Below, one piece after another: positions 50,427 to 57,939 of a DNA stretch of 64,000 bases. A model generated the notes under the pieces. The model saw nothing but the letters and a program-made list of their open reading frames with translations. It ran no database searches and was not told the origin of the DNA. The DNA comes from Pseudobutyrivibrio sp. OR37 (lineage in GTDB: Bacteria > Bacillota > Clostridia > Lachnospirales > Lachnospiraceae), in NCBI RefSeq assembly GCF_900113655.1, contig NZ_FOQF01000014.1, forward strand, positions 1 to 64,000, in the 5' to 3' direction. Within the stretch, counting starts at the first letter, position 1, and each line of letters begins with the position of its first letter. The position numbers and the translations under genes were made by a program.

Positions 50427-52802
50427 GTGGGAATTCGTATTGCACTAGCAGGTAACCCAAATTGCGGTAAAACAACATTGTTCAATGCTCTCACAGGTTC
50501 TAACCAGTTTGTAGGTAACTGGCCAGGTGTTACTGTAGAGTACAAAGAAGGAAAATACAAAGGTGATAAGGAAGTAACAATCGTTGACCTTCCTGGTATC
50601 TATTCACTTTCACCATATACATTAGAGGAGGTTGTATCACGTAACTATCTTATCGATGAGAAGCCAGATGCAATCATCAATGTAATCGATGGTACAAACC
50701 TTGAGAGAAACCTTTATCTTACAACACAGGTAGTAGAGCTTGGTATTCCAGTAGTTATCGCTATCAACATGATGGATGTTGTAGAAAAGAACGGTGACAA
50801 GATTAACGCTAACAAGCTTTCAGAAGAAATCGGCGTTCCAGTAATTCAGATTTCAGCTCTTAAGAACAGAGGTCTTAAGGAAATCGTTGAGGCTGCAGTG
50901 AAGGCTGGCAAGGAAGCAAAGCCACAGTCACCTAAGCATAGATTTGATGGTTCTGTAGAGCATGCACTTGCTCACATCGAGGAGCTTTGCTTACACAACA
51001 TCGATGATGAAAATCTTCAGAGATGGTATTCAATCAAGCTTTTCGAGCGTGACTCAAAGATTCAGGAGAAGCTTGGTCTTTCAGCAGATGTTATTGCACA
51101 TATCGAAAATGACATTGCATCTTGCGAGAAGGAAATGGATGATGATTCAGAATCAATCATCACAGGCGAGAGATACAATTACATCGGCACAATCATTGGA
51201 GCTTGCGTAAAGAAAGCGGCAAAGGGAATGACAACATCTGATAAGATTGATCAGGTTGTTACAAACAGATTCCTTGCACTTCCAATCTTTGCAGTAGTTA
51301 TGTTCCTTGTATATTTTGTATCAGTTACAACAGTAGGTACATGGGCTACTGACTGGGCAAATGATGGTGTGTTCGGCGATGGCTGGCACTTATTTGCAAT
51401 TGGCTCAAAAGCATACAATGAAGCTGCAGAAGAGTTTACAGCAAATCAGCTTATCGTAGATGGATATGATTTATATGTAGAAGAAAACGGCGCAGAGCCT
51501 ACAGGTGATTTTGAGTATCCTGTAGAGGATGAGGAAACAGCAGCCGTTGAATCTGAGACAGCTACACTTGATGATTATGCAGCAGCTGCAGCTTATGTAG
51601 AGGCTAATGAAGAGCCAGATCCAGCAAACTATGGCGTATGGATTCCTGGTATTCCAGTATTCATCGAGGCTGGACTTGATGCAATTAATTGTAACGATGT
51701 GGTTAAGGGACTTATCCTTGATGGTATCGTAGCAGGTGTTGGTGCGGTTCTTGGTTTCGTTCCACAGATGCTTGTACTTTTCATCTTCCTTGCGTTCCTT
51801 GAGGCTTGCGGTTACATGGCACGTGTTGCCTTCATCATGGACCGTATCTTCAGAAAGTTTGGTCTTTCAGGTAAGTCATTCATTCCAATGCTTATCGGTA
51901 CAGGTTGTGGTGTTCCTGGTATCATGGCATCACGTACTATCGAAAATGATAGAGACCGAAAGATGACAATCATGACAACAACATTCATTCCATGTGGAGC
52001 TAAGCTTCCATTCATCGCAATGGTAGCAGGCGCTATCTTCGGTGGAGCAGCTTGGGTTGCACCAACAGCTTACTTCCTTGGAATTTTTTCAATCATCGTA
52101 TCAGGTATTATGCTTAAGAAGACAAAGCTCTTCGCAGGCGACCCAGCACCATTCGTTATGGAGCTTCCAGCATACCACTGGCCAACAGTAGGTAACGTAC
52201 TCCGCAGCATGTGGGAGCGTGGCTGGTCTTTCATCAAGAAAGCTGGTACAATCATTTTACTTTCAACAATCATAGTTTGGTTCTGCACATTCTTCGGTGT
52301 TGTTGATGGAGCATTTACAATGCTTGAGGAAGACCAGATTGATCATTCTATCCTTGCTACACTTGGTAGATGTCTTGCATGGATCTTCATTCCACTTGGA
52401 TTTGGTGATTGGGAGGCAACAGTTGCTTCAATCACAGGTCTTGTTGCTAAGGAAAACATCGTTGGTACACTTGCTATTATCTACGGTGCTTCTGGTGATG
52501 TTTACGAGACAATGCGTGCAGCATTTACAGATGCATCTGGTATGGCATTCCTCGCATTCAACCTTCTTTGCGCTCCTTGCTTCGCAGCTATGGGTGCAAT
52601 CAAGCGTGAGATGAACAACACAAAGTGGTTCTGGACAGCTATCGGATATCAGTGTGGCTTCGCATGGGTAATCGGCCTTATCATCTACCAGGTAGGTAAG
52701 GTATTCACAGGCGAAGGATTCACATTCGGAACAATCTTCGGACTCGCAGCCATCTGCTGCCTTATCTACGGATTATTCCGCAAAGACAAGTACAATAAGT
52801 AG
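50427..52802 (+). CDS. feoB: ferrous iron transporter FeoB with acidic loop insertion
   Basis: GTG start after AAAGGAGGAG. The 791-residue protein has GNPNCGKTT (G1), DLPGIYSL (G3) and NMMDV (G4), a helical GDI region, and the two gate segments, the first around MLIGTGCGVPGIMASRT. Between the first membrane helix and gate 1 (about 310-430) there is an insert with an acidic stretch (about 359-403, rich in E, D and A) absent from the fused FeoB upstream. That loop may gather metal cations outside the membrane. A dispersed repeat follows directly. Confidence 0.95.
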   Translation: MGIRIALAGNPNCGKTTLFNALTGSNQFVGNWPGVTVEYKEGKYKGDKEVTIVDLPGIYSLSPYTLEEVVSRNYLIDEKPDAIINVIDGTNLERNLYLTTQVVELGIPVVIAINMMDVVEKNGDKINANKLSEEIGVPVIQISALKNRGLKEIVEAAVKAGKEAKPQSPKHRFDGSVEHALAHIEELCLHNIDDENLQRWYSIKLFERDSKIQEKLGLSADVIAHIENDIASCEKEMDDDSESIITGERYNYIGTIIGACVKKAAKGMTTSDKIDQVVTNRFLALPIFAVVMFLVYFVSVTTVGTWATDWANDGVFGDGWHLFAIGSKAYNEAAEEFTANQLIVDGYDLYVEENGAEPTGDFEYPVEDEETAAVESETATLDDYAAAAAYVEANEEPDPANYGVWIPGIPVFIEAGLDAINCNDVVKGLILDGIVAGVGAVLGFVPQMLVLFIFLAFLEACGYMARVAFIMDRIFRKFGLSGKSFIPMLIGTGCGVPGIMASRTIENDRDRKMTIMTTTFIPCGAKLPFIAMVAGAIFGGAAWVAPTAYFLGIFSIIVSGIMLKKTKLFAGDPAPFVMELPAYHWPTVGNVLRSMWERGWSFIKKAGTIILLSTIIVWFCTFFGVVDGAFTMLEEDQIDHSILATLGRCLAWIFIPLGFGDWEATVASITGLVAKENIVGTLAIIYGASGDVYETMRAAFTDASGMAFLAFNLLCAPCFAAMGAIKREMNNTKWFWTAIGYQCGFAWVIGLIIYQVGKVFTGEGFTFGTIFGLAAICCLIYGLFRKDKYNK

Positions 52803-52807
52803 TTTTT

Positions 52808-52857
52808 AAGCCTTCCCCCCTTGGGGGAAGGTGTCAGCGCAGCTGACGGATGAGGGT
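52808..52857 (+). repeat. dispersed double-hairpin repeat, copy 3
   Basis: CCTTCCCCC (52811-52819) folds on GGGGGAAGG (52822-52830); then GTCAGC-GCA-GCTGAC, then GGATGAGGG. The final GAGGG is the ribosome site of the 45-codon gene at 52865, 8 nt away. Same layout as the copies at 19534 and 22038. Confidence 0.85.
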
Positions 52858-52864
52858 AATAATC

Positions 52865-53002
52865 ATGGGAACAGCAATAGTAATTTTAATCCTAATCGCG
52901 ATAGTGGGCGCAATAATCCGCTCCCTAATAAAAGCACATAAACGTGGCGAACATCCAGCCTGCGGCGGCGACTGCGGTCACTGCGGCGGTGGATGTCACT
53001 AG
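52865..53002 (+). CDS. FeoB-associated Cys-rich membrane peptide
   Basis: This 45-residue product has an N-terminal helix (MGTAIVILILIAIVGAII), a basic stretch, and the tail CGGDCGHCGGGCH with four cysteines and two nearby histidines. It matches the FeoB-associated Cys-rich family found next to feoB in Firmicutes, thought to help FeoB assembly or iron handling. Its Shine-Dalgarno comes from the dispersed repeat. It is the last gene of the operon, before a terminator. Confidence 0.92.
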   Translation: MGTAIVILILIAIVGAIIRSLIKAHKRGEHPACGGDCGHCGGGCH

Positions 53003-53013
53003 GAAAATATTGC

Positions 53014-53044
53014 CCCTTGGCTTTTCTTAGCCAAGGGACTTTTT
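53014..53044 (+). terminator. intrinsic terminator of the feo operon
   Basis: CCCTTGGCT (53014-53022) pairs perfectly with AGCCAAGGG (53029-53037), followed by ACTTTTT. Confidence 0.92.
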
Positions 53045-53065
53045 GTATGTTTGATGATTATTTGA

Positions 53066-53197
53066 GCAACACATTAATAATGTCGGCAAGCGCGAGCAAG
53101 AGGACCCCATGGAGTTAAGGAGGGACCCTTTAGGGAGGTTCCCTTGACTCCAATGGGAGATGGCTTGCGGGAGCATGAGAACCTACGACTGTGTTGC
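53066..53197 (+). ncRNA. candidate structured RNA, copy 2 (unassigned family)
   Basis: Same fold as 23422-23558: P1 GCAACAC (53066-53072) with GTGTTGC (53191-53197); P2 GCAAG (53096-53100) with CTTGC (53164-53168); P3 starts CCCAT (53106-53110) and closes ATGGG (53153-53157), with GGGACC/GGTTCCC in its upper part. Shared unpaired blocks are GCGCGA, AGGACCCCATGGA, CCAATGGGAGATGG and GGGAGCATGAGAACCTA. It follows the feo terminator, so it is not the tail of that operon. Its 3' end overlaps the -35 of the next gene's predicted promoter. Confidence 0.75.
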
Positions 53198-53222
53198 GGA
53201 CTCTGGTGCTTTTTGGTATCAT
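53194..53222 (+). promoter_or_regulatory. possible promoter inside the end of RNA copy 2
   Basis: TTGCGG (53194-53199) and TATCAT (53217-53222) are 17 bp apart. The -10 ends 7 bp before the ATG at 53230 and no Shine-Dalgarno is visible, as at 45932-45968. Confidence 0.45.
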
Positions 53223-53229
53223 TTTAAAT

Positions 53230-54318
53230 ATGAGCGATGATATTAAATTTTCCGTGATAATGCCTACTTATGGGGTGGGCGACTATATTGGTGATGCCTT
53301 AGGCTGCCTCTCAATGCAGACCTATGATAACTTTGAAGTAATCATTGTAGATGATTGCTCTCCTGATAAATCAGGTGAGATTGCATATGGTTTTACGCAG
53401 CGAGATGACAGGTTTTACTATGTAAAGCATGACGTAAATAAGGGTGTCTCAGAGGCTCGCAACACAGGTATTGAGCACGCCACAGGAGATTATATTTTGT
53501 TCCTAGATCCAGATGATTTGTACGAGCGAAATCTTCTCAGGGTGTGTGCAGCTGCGCTGGAGCGTAATCCAGTTGATATGCTTGTGTATAGCTTTACAGA
53601 GGATTATCGTAATTACGAATCAGGAAAAATCGAATATAGAAAATGCATCAGCCTTGAGCAGATGGATTATGATGATGATATGGTGAGCACCAGGGATGCT
53701 GCCACTATCCACAAGATGGCTATGCAGATGGAAGCAATCACCATGCTGGGCTATCCTTGGAACAAGTGCTATAAGGCTAGCATCATCAAGGAAAATGGGC
53801 TTAAATATCAGCAGATAAAACACGTAGAGGATATTCTGTTTAACTGCGATTTCTTGGACTACACCACATCTCTTACTGTGCTTAATGATGTGTTGTACCA
53901 TTATAGAAATCAGGGGCAGGCTCGCCTTACTGGTGGAGCAATAGATGATTATTTCAAGCTCCAAAAGATAAGGGTGCAGCGTATTTACGACCAGCAACAG
54001 CAGTGGAAGACATGCGATTTTGAGGCTCTTGGAACTCTTTCTAAGGCATATTTTAGAAGCTTCCAATCTGCTATGGTGCGTCAGCTAGAGCAAGGCATCA
54101 AGTGTGATGAGATCCTTAAATGGTGTAATGCTGAATCAGAAACAGAGCTTTATCAGGAGATGAAAAGATATCTTCCTGACGATTCAAAGACTCTTAAGTT
54201 TTTATACAAGCCACTTGCACAGGGCATGTTTGGCACAGCCCTAAAACGTGCCCGCATCATGGAATACACCAAGCATCACTTCCCAGGTATATTCAATAGG
54301 GCAAAGCAGTTAAGGTAG
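53230..54318 (+). CDS. GT2 glycosyltransferase
   Basis: The ATG at 53230 is favoured over an upstream TTG that overlaps the RNA element. The 362-residue protein has one GT-A domain: SVIMPTYGVGDYIGDAL, VDDCSPDKSG, GVSEARNTG and LDPDDLYE, all standard for GT2 capsule-type enzymes. The C-terminal half is helical and unassigned. It stands apart from the large glycan clusters, next to an accessory region. No ribosome site is visible, which fits either leaderless translation or coupling to the RNA element. Confidence 0.87.
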   Translation: MSDDIKFSVIMPTYGVGDYIGDALGCLSMQTYDNFEVIIVDDCSPDKSGEIAYGFTQRDDRFYYVKHDVNKGVSEARNTGIEHATGDYILFLDPDDLYERNLLRVCAAALERNPVDMLVYSFTEDYRNYESGKIEYRKCISLEQMDYDDDMVSTRDAATIHKMAMQMEAITMLGYPWNKCYKASIIKENGLKYQQIKHVEDILFNCDFLDYTTSLTVLNDVLYHYRNQGQARLTGGAIDDYFKLQKIRVQRIYDQQQQWKTCDFEALGTLSKAYFRSFQSAMVRQLEQGIKCDEILKWCNAESETELYQEMKRYLPDDSKTLKFLYKPLAQGMFGTALKRARIMEYTKHHFPGIFNRAKQLR

Positions 54319-54372
54319 TGGGTCTTTTTTATTTTGATAGTAAGTAGTATTAATAGGAAGAGTGAGCAGTGT

Positions 54373-54720
54373 ATGGAAAAGCCAGTTTATGAAAAAATCT
54401 TTGATATTCTTAGGGCGAAGGGAATGACGCAGAAAGATTTTTCAAAAGCTACAGGTATTCCTGAAAGCACTATAAGTGATTGGAAAAAGAAAAAGTTCAA
54501 TCCAGGACTTGATAAAATACCTGTTATTTGTCAGGTGTTGGGCGTATCTTCGGCAGAATTATTAGAAACTGAGAATAATTCTGAGACGCAGGACTTTAGA
54601 TATTATTTGTCAGAGGATGAGAAAGAATTAATAGATAAGTATAGATTGATTAATGATATAGATAAAGAGCATATTCGTGCATATACAAGGTTTTTATTAA
54701 ATATGTTTGTTGAAAAATAG
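54373..54720 (+). CDS. XRE-family helix-turn-helix regulator
   Basis: The 115-residue protein starts at ATG 54373 (GGAAG about 12 nt upstream). The N-terminal 65 residues form a Cro/C1 HTH: KGMTQKDFSKATGIPESTISDWKK and then the usual VICQVLGVSSAELL. The C-terminal half is short, helical and possibly a dimerisation arm (YYLSEDEKELIDKYRLI). Such stand-alone XRE proteins are frequent in prophage remnants and defence islands. Target unknown. Confidence 0.88.
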   Translation: MEKPVYEKIFDILRAKGMTQKDFSKATGIPESTISDWKKKKFNPGLDKIPVICQVLGVSSAELLETENNSETQDFRYYLSEDEKELIDKYRLINDIDKEHIRAYTRFLLNMFVEK

Positions 54721-54724
54721 TAGT

Positions 54725-54762
54725 AACACCTATTGCTGTTTTATGTAGTAGGTGTTATATTA
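54725..54762 (+). terminator. probable terminator after the XRE gene
   Basis: AACACCTA (54725-54732) pairs with TAGGTGTT (54749-54756) across a 16-nt loop; the tail ATATTATT is only moderately T-rich. Confidence 0.55.
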
Positions 54763-54826
54763 TTAAATACAAATCCGACATATCGGAGAATACGCATACA
54801 ATTCGAAGGGCTGACAAGGTTGTGTA

Positions 54827-54855
54827 GAGCAAGAGATGGCTTGCCATTAGAGCAT
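54827..54855 (+). other. possible relic of the structured-RNA element
   Basis: GAGCAAG-AGATGG-CTTGC followed after six bases by AGAGCATG matches the P2 helix and 3' core of RNA copy 2, including 12 identical bases (GAGATGGCTTGC), but the long P3 hairpin and P1 are missing. It may be a decayed copy or a chance hairpin. Confidence 0.35.
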
Positions 54856-54882
54856 GCTAGGCTATTTTTATTGCCTATAACG

Positions 54883-54891
54883 TGCTATAAT
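54883..54891 (+). promoter_or_regulatory. extended -10 promoter of the GNAT gene pair
   Basis: TGCTATAAT is a consensus extended -10 with no good -35. It lies 67 bp before the ATG at 54959. Confidence 0.6.
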
Positions 54892-54958
54892 TAACATATA
54901 TTATATGGTTGTGGCAGGCTTTCTACTGACTAATTTTTTTAGAAGGAGGAAAGCGGAA

Positions 54959-55153
54959 ATGAGAGGTTTTATCATGGAATCAAATAACACAATTAAATAT
55001 AATAAGCCTAATATCGGTGCATTACCTATGGATGCAGGCAGAGATATTTTTAAAATTATAATGAATACCCCAAAGCCTAATCATGAAAAGTTGAAAAGAG
55101 AAGCAGATGAATTAGAAAAAAAGATTTTCGCTTCAATAGGGTATGAGAAATAG
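54959..55153 (+). CDS. small protein, candidate antitoxin of the GNAT pair
   Basis: AAGGAGG at 54943-54949 favours the ATG at 54959, giving 64 residues (a second ATG at 54974 is possible). The C-terminal half is a charged helix (HEKLKREADELEKKIF); the N-terminal half is polar with NIGALPMDAGRDIF. I recognise no family. Its end overlaps the start of the acetyltransferase gene by 11 bp, as in many antitoxin-toxin pairs, and its size fits an antitoxin. It lacks an obvious ribbon-helix-helix motif, the usual partner of GNAT toxins, so the assignment is tentative. Confidence 0.6.
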   Translation: MRGFIMESNNTIKYNKPNIGALPMDAGRDIFKIIMNTPKPNHEKLKREADELEKKIFASIGYEK

Positions 55154-55727
55154 GAAAATTGTTGCTGAATCAAAGCACCTTTATTGTACACATATTTCTG
55201 ATAATGACATTGAACCTATAATGAACTTTCGTGTAATCAAGGAAGAAGGTTCAGGAGTAGAAAAATTTATTAATTATTATTCTTTTATACACGAAGATGA
55301 ATTATTAGATAGATCTTATCTGGTTTGGATGAAAGAAACTGATGAGTTGGTTGCTTTCTTTTCTTTAAGAGCAGGATTTGTTGCTAGAAATAATATGTAT
55401 GAGCATGAGGATTCTTTTGATTCTCTGCCAGGAATAGAAATATCTAATTTTGCTATAAATAAAGCATTTAGAGAAAAATATCCTACTACCAAAGGCATAG
55501 GTAAAGTAATATTTGAAAGTATTATTAAGCCAATAATCAAGCAGGCCTCGGAAATTGTAGGAATACGTATGATATATATTTTTGCATTACCAATTGAAAA
55601 GTTGATTGGTTATTATAATGATAAGCTTGAATTTTCAAGATTGCACGAAATTGAAGAAGAAAAGATGCATAATCGCATTAGACCTGAATATGATAAGGAC
55701 TGTATTTTTATGTACCAAAGAATTTAA
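55143..55727 (+). CDS. GNAT acetyltransferase, TacT/AtaT-like candidate toxin
   Basis: The 194-residue protein has the GNAT layout: a central strand with LVAFFSLRAGFV, then IEISNFAINKAFR, then the acetyl-CoA loop TTKGIGK before a long helix, and IYIFALPIEKLIGYYNDKLEF at the end. The combination of an ISNFAI-type strand with a late Tyr-rich segment resembles toxins that acetylate aminoacyl-tRNA. It overlaps a small upstream gene, supporting a toxin-antitoxin unit. An ordinary N-acetyltransferase is the alternative. Confidence 0.72.
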   Translation: MRNRKIVAESKHLYCTHISDNDIEPIMNFRVIKEEGSGVEKFINYYSFIHEDELLDRSYLVWMKETDELVAFFSLRAGFVARNNMYEHEDSFDSLPGIEISNFAINKAFREKYPTTKGIGKVIFESIIKPIIKQASEIVGIRMIYIFALPIEKLIGYYNDKLEFSRLHEIEEEKMHNRIRPEYDKDCIFMYQRI

Positions 55728-55793
55728 AACATTCGTCTAATGAGCCTGTAGGTAACAGGCGGACTTCGGTAGGATTGGATTATGGGTAAATAT

Positions 55794-55822
55794 TTGCTTT
55801 TGTAGATACAGTAGGTTATAAT
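55794..55822 (+). promoter_or_regulatory. promoter of the 45-residue membrane protein gene
   Basis: TTGCTT (55794-55799) and TATAAT (55817-55822) are 17 bp apart; the leader has GAAGGAGGG. Confidence 0.65.
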
Positions 55823-55851
55823 TTAGATAGTTGTGAGAAGGAGGGTTTACT

Positions 55852-55989
55852 ATGACTGAGGGCGGTTTTTTAATTTTCTTTTTTGCATTAATTTTATTAG
55901 TTGTCATCATAGCTGTTATCGCAGTTGTGTCTGCGGTTTCAGGAGCAGCGGCAGCGATTGCCGATGAAGAAGATGGCGAAGAGGATTAA
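55852..55989 (+). CDS. 45-residue single-pass membrane protein
   Basis: A strong ribosome site (GAAGGAGGG, 55837-55845) and promoter support this short gene. The product is one long hydrophobic helix (about 5-32, FLIFFFALILLVVIIAVIA), a small-residue stretch (SGAAAAIA) and a tail of eight acidic residues among the last ten (DEEDGEED). It has no recognised family. It ends 6 bp before the TTG of the DUF4422 gene, so the two are translationally coupled; it may be a membrane anchor or regulator for that enzyme. Confidence 0.78.
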   Translation: MTEGGFLIFFFALILLVVIIAVIAVVSAVSGAAAAIADEEDGEED

Positions 55990-55995
55990 CTAGTT

Positions 55996-56820
55996 TTGGA
56001 TATAAAAATCTTTATAGCGGCTCACAAAGCTTGCTTGCTTCCGGAGCAGGATTGCTATGTGCCAATTCATGTGGGAGCAAAAGGTAAAGACAGTATTTCA
56101 TATAAAGAATGCGGGATTAATAAAGAGGGAGCCCTGGTAAGAGATGATGCAGGCATCAATATCTCTGAAAAGAACCCTTACTATTGTGAGCTTACAGCTA
56201 CTTATTACATCTGGAAAAACGTTACGGCGGATGTAGTTGGTTTGTGCCACTACAGACGCTATTTTTCTTCTAAGAAGAATATAGGCGATGATAATCAGCC
56301 ATTTAAAAATATCCTGTCAGCAGATGAAATCAGCTGCTTGATGAAGGATAACGATATAGTGGTTCCAAAGACTAATAAATACTTTATTGAGACTTTGTAC
56401 AGCCACTATTCACACACACTGGATGGAAGTCATCTGGATATTGCCAGGGAAGTTATGGCTCAGTTGTATCCACAGGATTTGAAATATTTAGATGCCATCT
56501 ATTCTAAAACAAACGGCAGCATGTACAATATGTGCATCATGAAAAAGGAAATGTTTGACGCGTACTGCGAGTGGATGTTCAATCTGCTTGCCGGTGTGGA
56601 GGAAAGGATTGATGTATCCCACCTGTCAGCATTCCAGGCCAGACTGTTTGGTCGTGTGTCTGAGATTCTTATGAATGTCTGGATTTTAAAGGCTACCAAC
56701 GAAGGTCACAGTGTTGCAGAAGTGTCTGCCGCATACACAGAAAAAATCAATTGGGTTAAGAAGGGCGTGTGGTTCCTTCAGGCCAAATTTTTCGGAAAAA
56801 AGTATACCAAAAGTGCATAA
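55996..56820 (+). CDS. DUF4422 glycosyltransferase-like protein
   Basis: The 274-residue protein starts at a TTG coupled to the previous stop. It shows the DUF4422 hallmarks: IFIAAHKAC near the start, an early YVPIHVGA, then SEKNPYYCELTATYYIWKN and VGLCHYRRYF, and NMCIMKKEMFDAYCEWMF. This family is found in capsule and O-antigen clusters and is regarded as glycosyltransferase-related. No sugar can be assigned. It ends before a strong terminator. Confidence 0.87.
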   Translation: MDIKIFIAAHKACLLPEQDCYVPIHVGAKGKDSISYKECGINKEGALVRDDAGINISEKNPYYCELTATYYIWKNVTADVVGLCHYRRYFSSKKNIGDDNQPFKNILSADEISCLMKDNDIVVPKTNKYFIETLYSHYSHTLDGSHLDIAREVMAQLYPQDLKYLDAIYSKTNGSMYNMCIMKKEMFDAYCEWMFNLLAGVEERIDVSHLSAFQARLFGRVSEILMNVWILKATNEGHSVAEVSAAYTEKINWVKKGVWFLQAKFFGKKYTKSA

Positions 56821-56830
56821 AAAAATATAC

Positions 56831-56870
56831 AAAGCCATGGCTAGAAAATTGTTAGCAATGGCTTTTTTTT
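56831..56870 (+). terminator. intrinsic terminator after the DUF4422 gene
   Basis: AAAGCCAT (56831-56838) pairs with ATGGCTTT at 56858-56865, with an inner GCTA/TAGC helix, and is followed by eight T residues. Confidence 0.88.
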
Positions 56871-56882
56871 ATAGACTATTAA

Positions 56883-56891
56883 TGTTAAAAT
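56883..56891 (+). promoter_or_regulatory. extended -10 promoter of the metallophosphoesterase gene
   Basis: TGTTAAAAT is an extended -10 directly after the terminator at 56831-56870; no -35 outside the T-run is visible. Confidence 0.5.
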
Positions 56892-56928
56892 ACAAAGTCG
56901 TAAAAAATGAGGAAGAGATTATAAATAT

Positions 56929-57747
56929 ATGATAAAAAGAAAAAGTAAGTTAAGAATTATTGGTTTAATACTTTTGGTTTTATTAATATTAATTCTTGTA
57001 GGTTTTGTTAGCCCGCTTAGGACTACAAGATATAATTTGAAGCTGGATGATTTGCCAGAGGAAATGGATGGATACAGAATTGTTCAGATTACAGATTTCC
57101 ACTGCAAAGAATTTGGCGACCATGAAGAAGATTTAATCAAGCTGGTGGCAAGAGCTAAGCCAGATGTTATTTTCCTGACAGGAGATATCGTGGATGAAAA
57201 GCATACAACAGAAAATGCTGAGGATCTTTTGGCTGGAATTACTGAACTGGCGCCAGTGTACTATGTAACAGGTAATCATGAGTATTACCCAGGTGCGCCT
57301 TATTTTGAATTTAGGGAATTATGTGACAAGTATGGTGTTGTAATGCTTGAAAATGAAACTGCAGAAGTTGAGTTTAATGGTACAAGCTATATGCTTACAG
57401 GACTTGATTTTGTTGATTCTACAGTACACATGAAAGATGTCATTGGCTACGCCAATACAAATTATTTCAATATATTACTGTATCACGATTCATCAAAATT
57501 CAATTATCTATCGGAATATGGATATGATTTGGAATTTGCAGGTCATGGACATGGAGGCTTGATCCGCCTTCCAATTGTTGGCGGATTGTTGGGGCCAGAC
57601 TATCGTTTGTTCCCTAAATATGATTATGGTGTGTACCATGAGAAGAATGCCACTATGATAGCAAGCTCGGGCTTGGGCGACGCTAGAGTGCCTAGATGGA
57701 ACAATCCTAGAGAAATAGTGCTGGTTACATTACATAAAAAGAAATAG
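56929..57747 (+). CDS. membrane-anchored metallophosphoesterase (YaeI-like)
   Basis: The 272-residue protein has one N-terminal anchor (about 8-27) and a calcineurin-like domain. The dinuclear metal motifs are ITDFHCKEFG (DxH), TGDIVD, TGNHEYY and FAGHGHGG (GHxH). The anchor puts the active site outside the cell, as in YaeI/YkuE-type phosphodiesterases. The substrate, perhaps an envelope phospholipid or phosphodiester, is unknown. GAGGAAGAGA precedes the ATG. Confidence 0.9.
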   Translation: MIKRKSKLRIIGLILLVLLILILVGFVSPLRTTRYNLKLDDLPEEMDGYRIVQITDFHCKEFGDHEEDLIKLVARAKPDVIFLTGDIVDEKHTTENAEDLLAGITELAPVYYVTGNHEYYPGAPYFEFRELCDKYGVVMLENETAEVEFNGTSYMLTGLDFVDSTVHMKDVIGYANTNYFNILLYHDSSKFNYLSEYGYDLEFAGHGHGGLIRLPIVGGLLGPDYRLFPKYDYGVYHEKNATMIASSGLGDARVPRWNNPREIVLVTLHKKK

Positions 57748-57760
57748 TTGAAAATGGGCA

Positions 57761-57790
57761 AGGGCACACCGCAAGGTGTGCCCTATTTTT
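57761..57790 (+). terminator. GGCACACC-family terminator, copy 1
   Basis: AGGGCACACC (57761-57770) and GGTGTGCCCT (57775-57784) pair perfectly around a GCAA tetraloop, followed by ATTTTT. Three close relatives lie at 59061, 61577 and 62631. Confidence 0.93.
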
Positions 57791-57800
57791 AAGGAGGATT

Positions 57801-57900
57801 GCGAAAGGTTGCACCTGAAGATGTTGTATTGCGAAAGGATGCGAAAGGTTGCACCTGAAGATGTTGTATTGTGAAAGGATACGAAAGGTTGCACCTCAAA
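57801..57900 (+). repeat. 40-bp tandem repeat with AGGTTGCACCT palindromes
   Basis: Units at 57801-57840 and 57841-57880 differ at one base; a partial third unit starts at 57881. Each unit carries CGAAAGGTTGCACCT, within which AGGT and ACCT flank a 3-nt centre, so three palindromic sites fall exactly 40 bp apart. The third contains the -35 of the following gene. There are no spacers between units, so it is not a CRISPR array. Confidence 0.88.
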
Positions 57901-57917
57901 AAGAATGTTGCTATAAT
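57889..57917 (+). promoter_or_regulatory. promoter of the AAA ATPase gene, overlapped by a repeat site
   Basis: TTGCAC (57889-57894) and TATAAT (57912-57917) are 17 bp apart with TG at 57909-57910. The -35 is the core of the third AGGTTGCACCT site, so a protein bound there would block polymerase. Confidence 0.72.
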
Positions 57918-57939
57918 TTAGGTAACGGAGGTATGAAGA

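Noticed and set aside
55744-55760. GCCTGT/ACAGGC hairpin as terminator of the GNAT gene
   Set aside because: It has only six base pairs and is followed by GGACTTCGG, with no T-run.
57801-57900. CRISPR array
   Set aside because: The 40-bp units are directly abutting, without spacers, and no cas genes are in the window.
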